64,000 bases of DNA from positions 1,210,001 to 1,274,000 of the forward strand of contig CAJHNH020001113.1 of NCBI GenBank assembly GCA_905116865.2. The letters are read 5' to 3'. This document shows positions 1-11,699 of this stretch, piece by piece. Each line of letters begins with the position of its first letter. The stretch's first letter is position 1. Under the pieces are notes generated by a model that saw nothing but the letters and a program-made list of their open reading frames with translations, was not told where the DNA came from and searched no databases. The position numbers and the translations under genes were made by a program. This DNA comes from Candidula unifasciata. Taxonomy: Eukaryota; Mollusca; Gastropoda; Stylommatophora; Geomitridae.

Positions 1-735
1 ATTCGTACTTCTTCTATACCAGATCCCACACCACACACACCCCGTCCTTTGACACCCCCCCCCACCCCCCGTCCGCTTTCCGTAACTCCTGTTACTGTTC
101 TCATCCAACAGGCTCTCTTCTCCCTGTTTTACTTTTTATTTTCCTTTGCATTTCACCCCCCCCCCCCCCACTCCATACACCATCTCAGTCCTCCCTCAAC
201 CCTATTTCCCTCTATTGTATTCTCGGTATTTGCATCACTATTTCACACTCTTTCTCTGGCTCTCGCTAAGTCTCCCATAATTACTCATCTTTCACTTATG
301 ATCCTCTAGTTTACTTTCCATCTGTTTCTCTTCCTCACTCACTGTTCCTCTTTTCCCCCTGTCTCTCACTTCTTGCTGGTCTCCGATTTTCAGTAAACCG
401 GTAATGTTAAATGTAGATCTCTATACAGTTGAAAAGAAATCAAACCAAGCGAGGTTATCATCGGCGACTAGGTCACCATTTGCTTGCTTGCCGGTAGACG
501 ACTTCGTCGCTGATCGGGACAGTATTTGGGTCTGTCTCTCTTGATGGCATCAATACTGCAGGAGTCCTTTTCAGTGCTCTTGGTGGTGTGCAGTGGTAAG
601 TCATTCTATATGGCGCACATAACCTAGTCACAATTATAACCTAAAGGTCCACTTTCGGGAATGCTGGTTGGACGAAACAATTTTTGTTGTTGAGCAAAGC
701 AATCGCAAAACAAAAAAGACAAGTAAGCTATGCGG
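1..735. other. Upstream non-coding DNA with C-runs and a partial interspersed repeat
   Basis: The first 380 bp are pyrimidine-rich with C-runs and no credible coding signal. From about 450 to 715 lies a copy of a dispersed repeat that also occurs at 15690-15915 and, partially, at 50846-50995. Shared segments include the 'agacgacttcgtcg' palindrome, 'cgggacagta', the 'ggtgtgcagtg' region and 'ggcgcacataac'. Confidence 0.5.
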
Positions 736-1130
<395 letters not shown>

Positions 1131-2398
1131 ATAGACGTACACACTATAAATCACATACCGTTTCTGCATTTCGTGTGTTCATTTTAAATGAAGTGTTAAC
1201 ACCTTCCAAACAGTGACGAACACACCGGTTACATTTTCATTTGTCCTTAGGCCTACAATGTTTAATTTAACAGTCACATTTGTGGTCCAGGTTATTGTGC
1301 ATTGCTTTATTTATTGCGACAATCAGTAAATGTAAACTATCGCTGCTGGAGTTGCATCCCTTTGAATATTTAAAAAGAATTTCCTTCCATTATAATGTCC
1401 ATTGAAACGTATTCTGTAAGACAGAGGCGCTCGAGGAGGTTGTTGCTTTGTCGGCCAGATTTGGGGGACTGCTAATATGCCTAATGTTTACCCTGATTCA
1501 AGCCCCAGGCCACTGCCCTATCACTCCGAGGGGCGCTAAGATCGCGACAGTGCTAACTATGGGAAGAACTGGTCTAGGACGCTCCTACTCTACCTCCGGC
1601 TGTGGCTCAGGGTCAGCACCCACGCCATGTAAACATGTATTTGCTACAGACAATAGACAGAATCAACAGACGTGCGCTGTAATTAAACGCTTCTCTGAAA
1701 GTGTATACAGGACAGCGCAGATGTTTTTTTCTATGAAATCACACATCGATGAAGTATTGGCTAAAAAAAAAAGAAAATTTTGAGGTGTGCTGTGGTCAGA
1801 GCAACGTTCTGTAGAGGACACACAGATTGATTGATTGGGTATAAATTTACTCTTCAACTCTTTCAGTCCCAAGGGACACACAATATGCGAAAGATACTAT
1901 AATTTCATATCCCTCCGTAGCATAAAATGATATTCTAAATTTAACATTTAGTCAGAACAAACTAAAGAAATCTGGCTTCTCTAATGTAATTACCACTGTG
2001 TGTATTGCTGCTTGGAAAGAAATGCATTCGAGCTGCATCATTTTGCTTATTTTCTCACTTCGACACTATCCTGTGAAACCTTCTGGTACTGAAAAAGATT
2101 ATCATTTTTTTTTTTAATTTTTGAAGCGACTTAAAATATATGGGGGTCCATGGCGGACGTTCGAAAATAAAAGGAGGTCCCGCGTGTCTTATCTGCTTGA
2201 GAACCGATGTTCTAGGCATTGGAGTTTCTAGACAGGATAACCCACTCACTATCCCTTTATGTAGATCTCACTACCACTAAAACAACTAATATCCCTTGAA
2301 GAAAGTCAGCATTTAAATGGTTCTGAAACTGGTACATCTAAAAGAGGCTAAACCTTATTACAAACTTTTCATAACCGCCCTAGACGAATTTTTGGACC

Positions 2399-2558
2399 CA
2401 CTTCGGATGCAAACAGTTAGGGATCGAAAGTGAAAAGCCACTTCGGATGCAAACAGTGGGGAATCGAAAGTGAAAAGCCACTTCGGATGCAAACAGTGGG
2501 GAATCGAAAGTGAAAAGCCACTTTGGATGCACACAGTGGGGAATCGAAAGTGAAAAGA
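2399..2558. repeat. Four-copy 40-bp tandem repeat
   Basis: Four head-to-tail 40-bp units start at about 2400, 2441, 2481 and 2521. The core is 'cttcggatgcaaacagt' followed by 'gaatcgaaagtgaaaag'. Units 2 and 3 are identical; units 1 and 4 carry a few substitutions. Confidence 0.93.
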
Positions 2559-3559
2559 AACCACAAAATTCATAATCTGTTTAAACTCTTTCTAGTTGTT
2601 GGCAGCATGAGGGCCAAAAGACTAAAATGGTTGTGACATTTATATAGAGAGTGACAGATAAGACAGAAACACACAGCGTACATAGAAAAGTTTAATGGTC
2701 GGCATTAAAGACCCAGAAGCCAAAAGACATAATGTAGAGGTGGATCTGCAAATGCTGTTTGTTTTTCCAAGGGGCGGGCTTGGTGCACTGAGCCTTGTAA
2801 TATAAGCCCCCCCCCCCCCTATTTTCCCCCTCCCCGTATCATGTGCAGAAGTTCTCTTTTTAAGTTGTTATTAATGCCCACATTATTTCAAAAATTATTG
2901 TACTTACTTCACTACATTTGTATTTTCATTACTATTATTATTATCTTTATTATTAAGCACTTAACAAGGTCAATTGAAGCCTCATCCATCCTGTAAAATG
3001 TGAAAGGGGGTTGTAAGCGCCATCCCTTCCCCACACCCCACGCTGTATTTGTGACATCGGCCTTGTTCATTTGACTCCTTTCAGGTTTAGGTTTTAGACT
3101 TTCCAGCAAAAACACTGGAGACTGATGTGAATAAACTCCAACTGAAATACTGTCCTACTATGATAGTGTCATGATTATCTATGCTTTCTTTTCCTACACA
3201 CACAAGAACCGAATAAGCCAACCAAATGTCAGTTATCACTACAAATATCCATCACGATTACATTATGATTACTTGGCTCATTGCAGAATCTAAACAATTT
3301 TGGGTAAAATGCCGGTTGGCCGGGTTGAGTAATAGCATTTGAAAGCGTAGAAAGAGTTTCTAAACAGACTTTGATGAATTATGCGATTGTGAGACTCAAA
3401 AGTCGACTAAAATTGATCAAATTCTCTTGAGAGCGGATCCAGCAGTATCTGCTAGTGCCAGGATTCAGTAAAATATCGCAGGCTTAGTCTTCCAGACCAG
3501 AATTTTAACCAGTGTACAGGCCATTTATTGTGCATATATTTTGTTTTTCATTCATTAGT

Positions 3560-4800
3560 TCATTGTCTTGTGTTATTATTTGTCCCATAGGGCTCGTAGT
3601 TTATTTCTCTATTCCTTTCTATCCAGTCCAATCCCTTCCACATCATGGATGGAATCCAGCTCAGGACCTTTGCTTTCTTTCGTCAGTGTTATTCTCAGGG
3701 TTTCTTTTGGACGTCCCTATGTCCTCAGTCCCTCTGTTTCCCATTTCAGTTACTGTTTGGTGATCTTCTGTTCGTCTCTTCTCAGACTGTGTCCAATGTA
3801 GCGTATTTTTTCTCTATCTTATAACTGTTGATAATAGTGGTTGCCTATTCGTTTCTTTTATTTCTTCACTCCCCTTGAATTCATCCCATGTTATGTTCAG
3901 AATTTTCCTGTCATTTGTTTTCCAATGCATTTAACTTTCGTTCCATATCTCTAGTAATTCTCAATCTTTCACTGGCATATATTAAATCTCAAATTTAGAA
4001 CTGACGTTACTTGGTTAATTAAGACTTCCATATTTCGTTCAAGATGTTAAAAGCTGCAGATATATGTCATAATGTGTGCTATAATTTCTTTATTTGTGTT
4101 TCGTTGACTTTCAATATTTCTTCATATATAAATAAATAAATGGTTCTGTTACTTTGTCTGAATAACTGACTGGAGTTTTACCCCGCCATGACATCACACC
4201 CAGGGATAAACACCCGGTGGCACAAAGTGTCATCATTTGGTTAAGGATCACCCTGGGACATGTCTGATAAACCCCGTTCAACCCTTAGGGTTATAATTAC
4301 GTTCCCCGACCACAGACGGTGCGGAGCTTCAAAATAACGAAACTGTATCCCAAATGGGGACGGACTTACAAATATAATACTTGTTACTTTAATGTTATTT
4401 GTCTATAGTTTTACATCTGCTTGATATATTTGTCTTTTCATCACTTATTTGTAGTCAGGATTTTAATGATATTTTTGCTAAATCATCTCATTTTCTGTGC
4501 ATGTCATTGCTATTCTTACTTGGCAGAACAATATCATCTGCAAAATCGAAATATTTCAGTTTTCTGTTACCCACCTAATCAAAACCGGTGTTTTCAACAC
4601 GTTTGTTAATAAACCAGTCTATAGTTATACCAAATACCAGGGGAAATAAAACACATCCCTGTTTCATTCCACTATTGTTCCTGAGATGTCGGTTTTAAGT
4701 AACTATAGTCTGTTTCAAAAGTCCGGTCAACTAAAAACATAAAACCCAGTTACCGTTCTGTGTCAGTTGTTGAAAGCTAGAACTGAACTTGCTTATAGTC
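3560..4800 (-). pseudogene. Decayed non-LTR retrotransposon reverse transcriptase
   Basis: On the minus strand, about 4690 down to 4490 reads as reverse transcriptase: a Gly-Met-Lys-Gln-Gly-Cys-Val-Leu segment (usual G-x-R/K-Q-G-C) and, some 45 residues on, Phe-Ala-Asp-Asp, the catalytic (Y/F)xDD motif. Both sit in one frame broken by a single TAG. Sequence towards 3560 looks like the downstream part of the same protein but is heavily degraded. The motif style is RTE/CR1-like; the exact clade is not certain. Confidence 0.72.
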
Positions 4801-5233
4801 AAGTCCTTGTAGGAAAATAATTATAATGCAAACACACATCTAGTTTTTGTTTTGTCTATTTGCGATAGGCTTATATGAAGAAAAAAGAAGGAATAGAGTA
4901 TTCACCAATTGAAAGCACACTGTTGGCATGTTTACAGTGATATAGTAAAATGAACGTTTAAAAACATCAAACTGTACATGTTTTAGAGGTAACACATAAA
5001 AAGAACGACGGTTCCCTCCCATGTGGTCACTCTCTTGCATTAGCATCCCATGAATTACACGAACACAATATTTCATTGTATACAGGATAGACTATCAAAA
5101 TAATCGTCGCACATGTGAAATGCATTCCAAAACAATCTCCACGTTTGGGGTTTAAAGTAGGGCTGTACCGAATAGTGATTTTCACTATTCGGCCGAATAC
5201 GAATAGTGGGACCAACTATTTGGCCGAATACGA

Positions 5234-5600
5234 ATAATGTATCATCATCATCATGTGCCTTGCCGATTGGCCTGGGCGATCATGCCTCTCCACAATCTGC
5301 GATCTCCTGCAGCATGTATCCGTTCGTGTGCTGACACACTCCATGCCATGTAACAAGACTGTCAAGAATCTTCTATCGTTGTCTTTCTCTATCCCTCCTT
5401 CCACAGATCTTTCCAGTGGTCACCACATGTTCCATTTTCCCTCTTCTCATAACATGGCCGAAAAATGACGACTGTCTCCTTCTGATGTCTGTGATTAGTT
5501 AACTTCGGGCTCCCGCCTCTTTCAAAACCATCGTTCTCTCGGCCGCTCGTTCGATGTAATTTAAAAGCACCTTCATATTCTCGTTAGCAATATCTTCAAA
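5234..5600 (-). pseudogene. LINE 3'-end fragment captured inside hAT copy 1
   Basis: The minus strand encodes the C-terminal tail seen in other LINE fragments of this window. It ends with 'ctgcaggagatcgcagattgtgg', 'gccaatcggcaaggcac' type sequence and an ATGATGATGATG tail. Related tails occur at 35165-35255, 40040-40120, 54010-54080 and 60470-60485. It lies wholly between the hAT ends. Confidence 0.8.
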
Positions 5601-5644
5601 TTTGATTTGGGCGAAGACACCCTGAAAGAACGAAAAATGCACGA

Positions 5645-5650
5645 TCTCTC

Positions 5651-5718
<68 letters not shown>

Positions 5719-5770
5719 ACACACACACAGACACACACTCACACACATACACACATACACATACGCACAC
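5645..5770. repeat. (TC)n-(CA)n microsatellite inside hAT copy 1
   Basis: About 70 bp of TC dinucleotides run into about 55 bp of imperfect CA repeats. The inverted copy at 39356-40218 lacks this tract, so it arose after the two copies separated or was lost from the other. Confidence 0.93.
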
Positions 5771-6599
5771 ACTGCGGTTGGCATTTTATGCAGTTTGTAC
5801 CACGCAACCGGGTCGCAGTTTCCCCTGCTACGACAGACTTAGCCAACAGCAACGATTGAGTTAATGAGAGAGTTATTTCAGTCCATCGCAGTGTATGCAG
5901 AAACGGGTGTTAGGTAACCACTATTCGTATTCGGCCCGACCGCAACTATTCGGCCTAATACCGAATAGTTATTAGGTCCACTATTCGGCCCCGAAGCGAA
6001 TACGAAGCGAATATTCGGTACAGCCCTAGTTTAAAGTAAACGATTTGTATCAATTACTGTATACTCTTTTTTTTTTAAGAAGTGCACACATTATTAGTCC
6101 TACAAAGATCAAAGAAATTGGCCGCTTTATGAAAACAGTAGCACCTATTTTATTGTAAATTATAACATCATAAGGACATTGGGAAATTAAAAACTATATG
6201 CATAGATTCGTGTTGATCCGTACAGGAGTTTCTGTTATGAGTTAGATTATCTTCCTAGCACTACGGACACATCCATAGGCGCTCAGATTCCCTTCTCAAC
6301 ATATTCATCAGCTTCGCGCGGTTAATAGTGACAGTCATATGTTGGTTAACAAGACTTCGTGTGCGTCCGGTGTGCTTCTCATGCTTGGCTATGCCGCTCT
6401 TTACTCCAAATTCTCGTATTCGTAGCAGTGATGTGGACACGTTTCGTCCAAATCGGCAGAACGTCCTGTCTCTCTAAGGGCAATGACAATATCTGCGTGA
6501 TCCACGGGCCGGCTATCTTCATTTAATTGTTAAAATGTGAGGGCATGACTTTCGAAAACGGCTATAGATAAATGATCATTTTTATGCCAGTGGTACATT

Positions 6600-7056
6600 A
6601 GTTATATGAAACTAGACTCACGTTTTTATAGATCAACTGGGCGTAGATGGCTAAACCGGATTGCGCGGTGACCGGGTGACGAACTCCTTATGGTCCGGGT
6701 TCACTCCCGGGGGTAGGCAGAAAAGCCACATTTCTCCCAGGTATTTACAATGGAATCAAGGCCGAAAGGTTGCGATATCCATAATACCGAGCCTAAGGGT
6801 TAACAACTCATGGCTTCTGGATACTAAAACAAACATAGATCAACTGGCACAGAGTGGGCGATGTGGTCAACAACACGCCGGTCGCCTTTACTTCCTAAGA
6901 TTTTACCTTGTATCCATTTGACGCTGTGTGGAAATAGGAGCCAAGGTCAATTTTGAAAAGAAAAAAATCCCCCACTCAGTGCAGATTTGAACCTAATACC
7001 TCCTAGATGGAGGTGAGTCTCTCGCCGCTATACCATCGAGACTCCACGATTTTAAG
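6600..7056 (-). mobile_element. tRNA-derived SINE (family A) split by a family-B SINE
   Basis: Minus-strand family A has a tRNA-like head with A box and B box at about 6985-7055 and a body containing 'gaccttggctcccaggtcgacccag'-type sequence (diverged here). The segment 'tatagatcaactgg...' belongs to its body and is interrupted by the family-B insertion at 6641-6834, resuming at 6848. Confidence 0.75.
6628..6847 (+). mobile_element. tRNA-derived SINE (family B), copy 1, with 13-bp target duplication
   Basis: The SINE body (6641-6834) is flanked by ATAGATCAACTGG on both sides (6628-6640 and 6835-6847). The head looks like tRNA, with a B-box-like 'gggttcactccc' at about 6706. The tail ends 'cttctggatactaaaa'. 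A second copy with its own target duplication is at 19788-20006. This copy landed inside an older family-A SINE. Confidence 0.88.
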
Positions 7057-7148
7057 TTATGAAGATTAGATTGCTATTCCCAGACATAACGACAACACTT
7101 GAAACAAATGGCAAACTTATTAAAAATCAACGAGGTTGGTTTCGGGTG

Positions 7149-7172
7149 GGGGGGGGGGGGGGGGGGGGGGGC
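7149..7172. repeat. Poly(G) run
   Basis: About 22 consecutive G follow 'gggtg'. Similar runs occur at 13531, 33157, 39192 and 53872, with C-runs at 46005, 48657 and 54097. Confidence 0.9.
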
Positions 7173-7590
7173 TACTTTTTGGGTACGTACGTGATCAGTT
7201 TGGTGTCGTCTCCACAATGACGGCTGGCAGCACGGATCTCTAACCCTCGCTGTATACGTGTTCAGTCTCAGACTGCTGTTAATCCACGTCTTGACGTTAA
7301 CATACCACTTGTATCGTTGTCTTCATTTTGCTTGCATGCCTTTGATGTTTTTTTCTAGTCTAGTTTAAAAAAAAAATAATTGTCTTAAAATATGGGCATC
7401 TAGATAAAAATAATAAAAGATGGTGACAACTCGGGTTTTGGGAAAAGAGTGTGGAGTGGGTGCTCTACCTATTACAAATTAGATACAATTATATCCGAAA
7501 CTTCAGTCTTGTTTAAGTGCGTAATAATAATAAGTACCTCTTTTAAACGGACTTTAGTAGCAATGGCCATCTAGTACTGGACCTAAATGT

Positions 7591-7690
7591 TGATAGACCA
7601 ATAGTATTCGATGATGATGATGTAGTTAACATCACTCCTGCCGCCTTTATTTCCCAGGATATTATCTGGTACTCATTTTAAACAGACATA
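7591..7690 (-). mobile_element. Family-A SINE, 3' fragment
   Basis: The stretch 'gttaacatcactcctgccgcctttatttcccaggatatta' matches the body of the family-A SINE in minus orientation. The tRNA-like head is missing. Confidence 0.6.
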
Positions 7691-7724
7691 TGTGGTTAGA
7701 GGATTGGGCTGGTTGGGTGGATAT

Positions 7725-7770
7725 ACACACACGCACACACACACTCACACACACTTACACACACACACAC

Positions 7771-7817
<47 letters not shown>
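7725..7817. repeat. (CA)n-(TA)n-(TG)n microsatellite
   Basis: CA repeats lead through a short TA run into TG repeats, making a near-palindromic block. Confidence 0.95.
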
Positions 7818-7819
<2 letters not shown>

Positions 7820-8057
7820 CGTAAATAAATAAACCGTTATACAGATAGTAAGACAATAAGAACACAACCATACAGCCAGAAGAACGAGCGGGTGGGTTGA
7901 CTGATTTGTGAGTCAAGTATGGTGGTATGCTACAGTGTCCTCTCAACAGATGGGTCCGATGGGCACTTTCATAGGGACTCTCGGAGCATAGGGAATACTT
8001 TTACATTGATTTCTAAGCGTATCGAGTCGACTTGTATTTTCAAAGTACTGTGATCGA

Positions 8058-8245
8058 AACCCACTGCTGACTGCGTGGATTTTTATCGTGGCAGGTCGAC
8101 CCAGCCTTAAACGAGTACCAGTATGGCTGTCCTGGGGAAGTAAAGACGGCCGGCGTAATGCTGATCACATTACCTACCTAGTGCCGACTGGTCTGTACAA
8201 ATATGGGTGCTCTTCCCATATGCCCGATACGCCTATAGGTCACCC
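8058..8245 (+). mobile_element. Family-A SINE, partial
   Basis: The body segment 'ggcaggtcgacccagcctta', then 'ggggaagtaaagacggccgg' and 'gcccgatacgcctatagg', matches the family-A SINE on the plus strand. The tRNA-like head is degraded. Confidence 0.75.
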
Positions 8246-8878
8246 CCCCCCCCCCCACCATTTTTTCATTGCTGTGAGTAGTTGTGGTAGGATCCCATAC
8301 TGAAGTTAAGACTGTTCTAGATGGATAAACATGTAAGCGTATAGTTACCACTAGTGTAGAAACAACACCTGATTTACCTCAACTAAACGTGTGTTTCTTA
8401 TTTATTTCTACAGTTAACTCAACCTGCAACCAGAAAGAAGATCATCAAAAAGTCGTTTCCATCTATTTTCTACAAATGTTGGATGTATCAAATCATTAAG
8501 TAGAATATCCTACCAAATTCTAGTGCTCAAATCATGTCTTTTGTCAACTAGTCATCTTCAGCAAACGCTCCGGACACAGTAGAACAAGAATATTGAACAG
8601 TGAAACGAAGACAGCAACAGTTATTTCCAGTTTTAACCTTTCTTTTTAAACCGTGAAAACAATCCAACACTCAGATTTGCCATTTCGAAATCGGTTTTGT
8701 TTTGAAGTGTACAATACTTAAATTGTTCTAACAAGTCACTTTAAAATCGTTTCAATTTAATAAACCCAGTCTGTCATATATACAGAAAAATAGAAACATA
8801 ATCTATTAATTAGACAAACATTAATTAGAGAAAAATATAGGCCTTAATTTGTCTGAGAGAGTTGCGCAATTAACTGTC

Positions 8879-8987
8879 ATGATTGCCAGGGAGTTACTGT
8901 CCGTAGCTGTAATCCTGACGTCATTTCTAGTCCTAATGATGGAAATGTCTGCACCGACGATGGCGTTCCAGAACACGGATTTAATTG
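8879..8987 (+). CDS. Exon 1: signal peptide of neuropeptide-type precursor
   Basis: This exon encodes 36 residues plus the first base of a split codon, starting MIARELLSVAVILTSFLVLM. After a short start with Arg4 and Glu5 comes a hydrophobic core (about residues 6-21). A polar region follows, ending Ser-Ala-Pro-Thr-Met-Ala, a good signal-peptidase site after Ala29. The ATG at 8879 is the first in frame after an in-frame TAA at 8822, which fixes the start unless a 5' exon is spliced in. The exon ends at G|GTGAGTG, a strong donor, leaving phase 1. The next phase-compatible exon I can find is 38 kb downstream. The minus strand here is also open over 8877-9350, but that frame looks like no known protein and has no splice or domain support. 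Confidence 0.75.
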
Positions 8988-9289
8988 GTGAGTGCTTTTA
9001 ATTTTCTTGCAATATATGTTGTAATGTACATGTCTACGGGAATATACCAATGCAGACACAGACGAACGCGAATACAACCCAGCGACGACAGGTGAACACA
9101 AGAGCCTGTAATGTTCCAGCGTGGATGATTTAGTCTTCTTCGATCCTTCTGTGAGACAACTTATATCAGGAGGTCGGTAGCCATTATGAAAGCTAGCATG
9201 TAGTCTGTTTCTCCTCGTATACCATACAGTTTTGTCTTCATGGTGGTTAGAACAGGCCAGATTGCGTCTCTGTGGCAGCCAATGATTAA

Positions 9290-9490
9290 GTGATTGTAGT
9301 ATTGTGATTCGATCCCAGCTGCGGGCCATGCGACTTGCGTTGGTTTCCACAGTGGTATCAAGAAGCCGACCGTCTAGAAAGCAATGGAAAACTACTGGAC
9401 GTAAATTTGCCTAGAGAAACCACACAACAGCCAGGGGTTGCTGGGGTTGGTTCTGCAACGTCCTGTAAAGGATACGCAACTAACCAGTAT
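9290..9490 (+). mobile_element. tRNA-derived SINE (family C), copy 1
   Basis: The B-box-like 'gattcgatcccagctg' is followed by 'cagtggtatcaagaagccgacc', 'ctggggttggttctgcaa' and 'aaaggatacgcaactaac'. The same order occurs inverted at 13598-13805 and 57585-57781. Confidence 0.75.
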
Positions 9491-9534
9491 TGTGAAACTG
9501 AGTAGTTTTAATTAGTGGCAAGGCATGAACAATT

Positions 9535-9835
9535 TGCAGTTTTAAGCGTTAGCAAGAACGATTACACAGAAGAGAATATGCGTGCGCAGCGAGCATTGTC
9601 GTACTTGTAACTGGCAGCTTTTAAACAATACATGTTTCTTCAGCAGCGCGTAAGCATGCAGTAAGCGTCTTTTTCCCCCTCCCTGTGTTCGAGACCTAAA
9701 CAGGGTAGTGCATTTACAATAAATAATAAACAGTAATAATGCATGCTAAAAAAAAAAAAAAATTCTCTGGCAAAGGAAAGTAGAAGCAATGCTTACAGCT
9801 GTCACATACACACCTGTCCACTGGTTCTACTCCTG
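9535..9835 (+). repeat. Interspersed repeat M, copy 1
   Basis: The stretch 'acgattacacagaagagaatatgcgtgc' and the following sequence recur at 35835-36500, where about 390 bp of other sequence is inserted within the equivalent of 9575. Function unknown. Confidence 0.6.
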
Positions 9836-9984
9836 GTTTAGAGTGACTTTTGTTTTTAAAGATGCACACAGTCACAGACATAAATACGAACATGCAAGAA
9901 TACAACATGCTGACATACATGAACACAAAGCACAGACAAACACGAATACGGAAAGTAAGTTACACGACTACAAGGCACGGAGTG

Positions 9985-10056
9985 TCCTCGTTAGTATCGT
10001 GGTAAGTATCCCGGCCTGTCAAGCGGGAGACCGGAGTTCGATTCCCTGCCGGTAAG
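9985..10056 (+). pseudogene. tRNA-Asp-like pseudogene (GTC anticodon loop) or SINE head
   Basis: The 72-nt stretch follows tRNA-Asp closely: TCCTCGTTAGTAT at the 5' end, CCTGTCAA anticodon loop with GTC, 'gcgggagacc', and the T loop GTTCGATTCC. The acceptor stem does not pair well, and there are mismatches in the anticodon and T stems, so it is probably not functional. It directly precedes dispersed repeat G. Confidence 0.68.
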
Positions 10057-10585
10057 GTTCACATTTCTGGACTTCTGGTCAAAATGGACACTAAGCACGG
10101 TCACTGTTCTGAGCCGTGGCAAATTTGTTGCTTCTGCTAGACGGTGGCTGTTGCATTTTTTCTCCACTTGTAGACTGAAAGGATATAGTTTCGTCACCCA
10201 GCTTCTGAGTTAAGTGCATGGCGTGACACTGTGGGCTGCTGATTTTATTTGGAATGTTTTTTTGACTGTGACCAACGTGGTGGTGTGTATTGTAGATTCA
10301 TAAAATGACGCGATGCCTGTTGTATTGGTGGTGCCATTATGTGATTAAAATTGATTGCATGTGCAGCTGCTAGCTTGTTGGTGACTTCTACTACCATCAA
10401 TGATGAACTGCAGTTCTAATGTCGGACTGTATGCTAGCGCATAAGCTGAGACAGCAGTCTGTCAATCTTGCCACAAGGGACTGTGATAAACATTATTTGT
10501 GTTTTCGTTGGCACAGGGGAGGAGCAACTATAGGGTGACCCGTTTGCTATGAAGGTGAAACTAAGATTACTAAGATACACGAAAA
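10057..10585 (+). repeat. Interspersed repeat G, copy 1
   Basis: About 530 bp, with inverted copies at 29130-30021, 47880-48450 and 51113-51662 and a fragment at 49860-49975. Shared landmarks include 'tttgttgcttctgc', 'ggcgtgacactgtg', 'tctaatgtcggactgt' and 'gacagcagtctgtcaatctt'. No coding potential was seen. Confidence 0.8.
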
Positions 10586-10919
10586 CAAGGTGTGGTGGTC
10601 CTGTTCACGTTTACTAGACCATCTACACACTTGCTGACCTTTCATTCCAACATTCTCAGACTTGGCTACGTCGGAGGGGTGTCACGTAGTCCTTCCTCCA
10701 ATTACATAAGCGCCGATGTCGCAAGTTCTTTACAGCAAGACGAAACAGCTTTTACCGACCCCAGAACATCTAGAACTGGCCCTACCCTAACCTCCCCCCC
10801 CTCCACCCTAAGGCTGAGCCTAGGTCCCACGAGATACTCTTATTAAAGAAAACAGTACAACCTAGCCTAGAGCATACATGGAAATTGTGTAGATGGGACG
10901 GGAAACGTGAATAGGACCG

Positions 10920-11400
<481 letters not shown>

Positions 11401-11699
11401 ACACATTCGGTTGTTTAAGGAGAACCCCAGTGCACAAAATCAGTCATCTCACCTTTTATATTTTATAAACTGCAGCTAAATCATGTGTTGTTAAGCAGTT
11501 GAACGCACACACGTTTACTTAAGTTATGTTGTCACCAGGTTTATAGCTAACGGAAAAATGGCTCGCCTAGAAGAATACGGGCACCAAGCAGGTCCGATTT
11601 TTTTCCTGCCCCGCTACGCAACGGGCCTAGCAAGCCGGCAGTGGCGTATTTGACTGCAACTAAACAAAAAATATTGAATGATTATAGGACAGACATCGG

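Larger units (their letters stand above)
5150..6036. mobile_element. hAT transposon copy 1 with perfect 8-bp target duplication
   Basis: The element spans 5158-6028 (871 bp) and is flanked by the direct repeat GTTTAAAG (5150-5157 and 6029-6036). The ends are inverted repeats, TAGGGCTGTACCGAATA and its complement. Subterminal regions are packed with the palindrome TATTCGGCCGAATA. An 8-bp duplication is the hallmark of the hAT superfamily. Next to the left end (about 5234-5600) it carries the 3' end of a LINE in minus orientation, then a TC/CA microsatellite. No transposase frame remains. The same element, inverted, is at 39356-40218. Confidence 0.92.

Noticed and set aside
1448..1783. 111-codon plus-strand frame starting in GC-richer sequence
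   Set aside because: No domain, no signal peptide, Lys-rich end made by an A-run, and no supporting splice signals.
8877..9350. 157-codon minus-strand frame overlapping exon 1
   Set aside because: It covers part of SINE family C and the antisense of the signal exon. No domain, signal peptide or splice context was found.
9985..10056. Functional tRNA-Asp gene
   Set aside because: The acceptor stem has several mismatches and the anticodon and T stems are imperfect. A pseudogene or SINE head is more likely.
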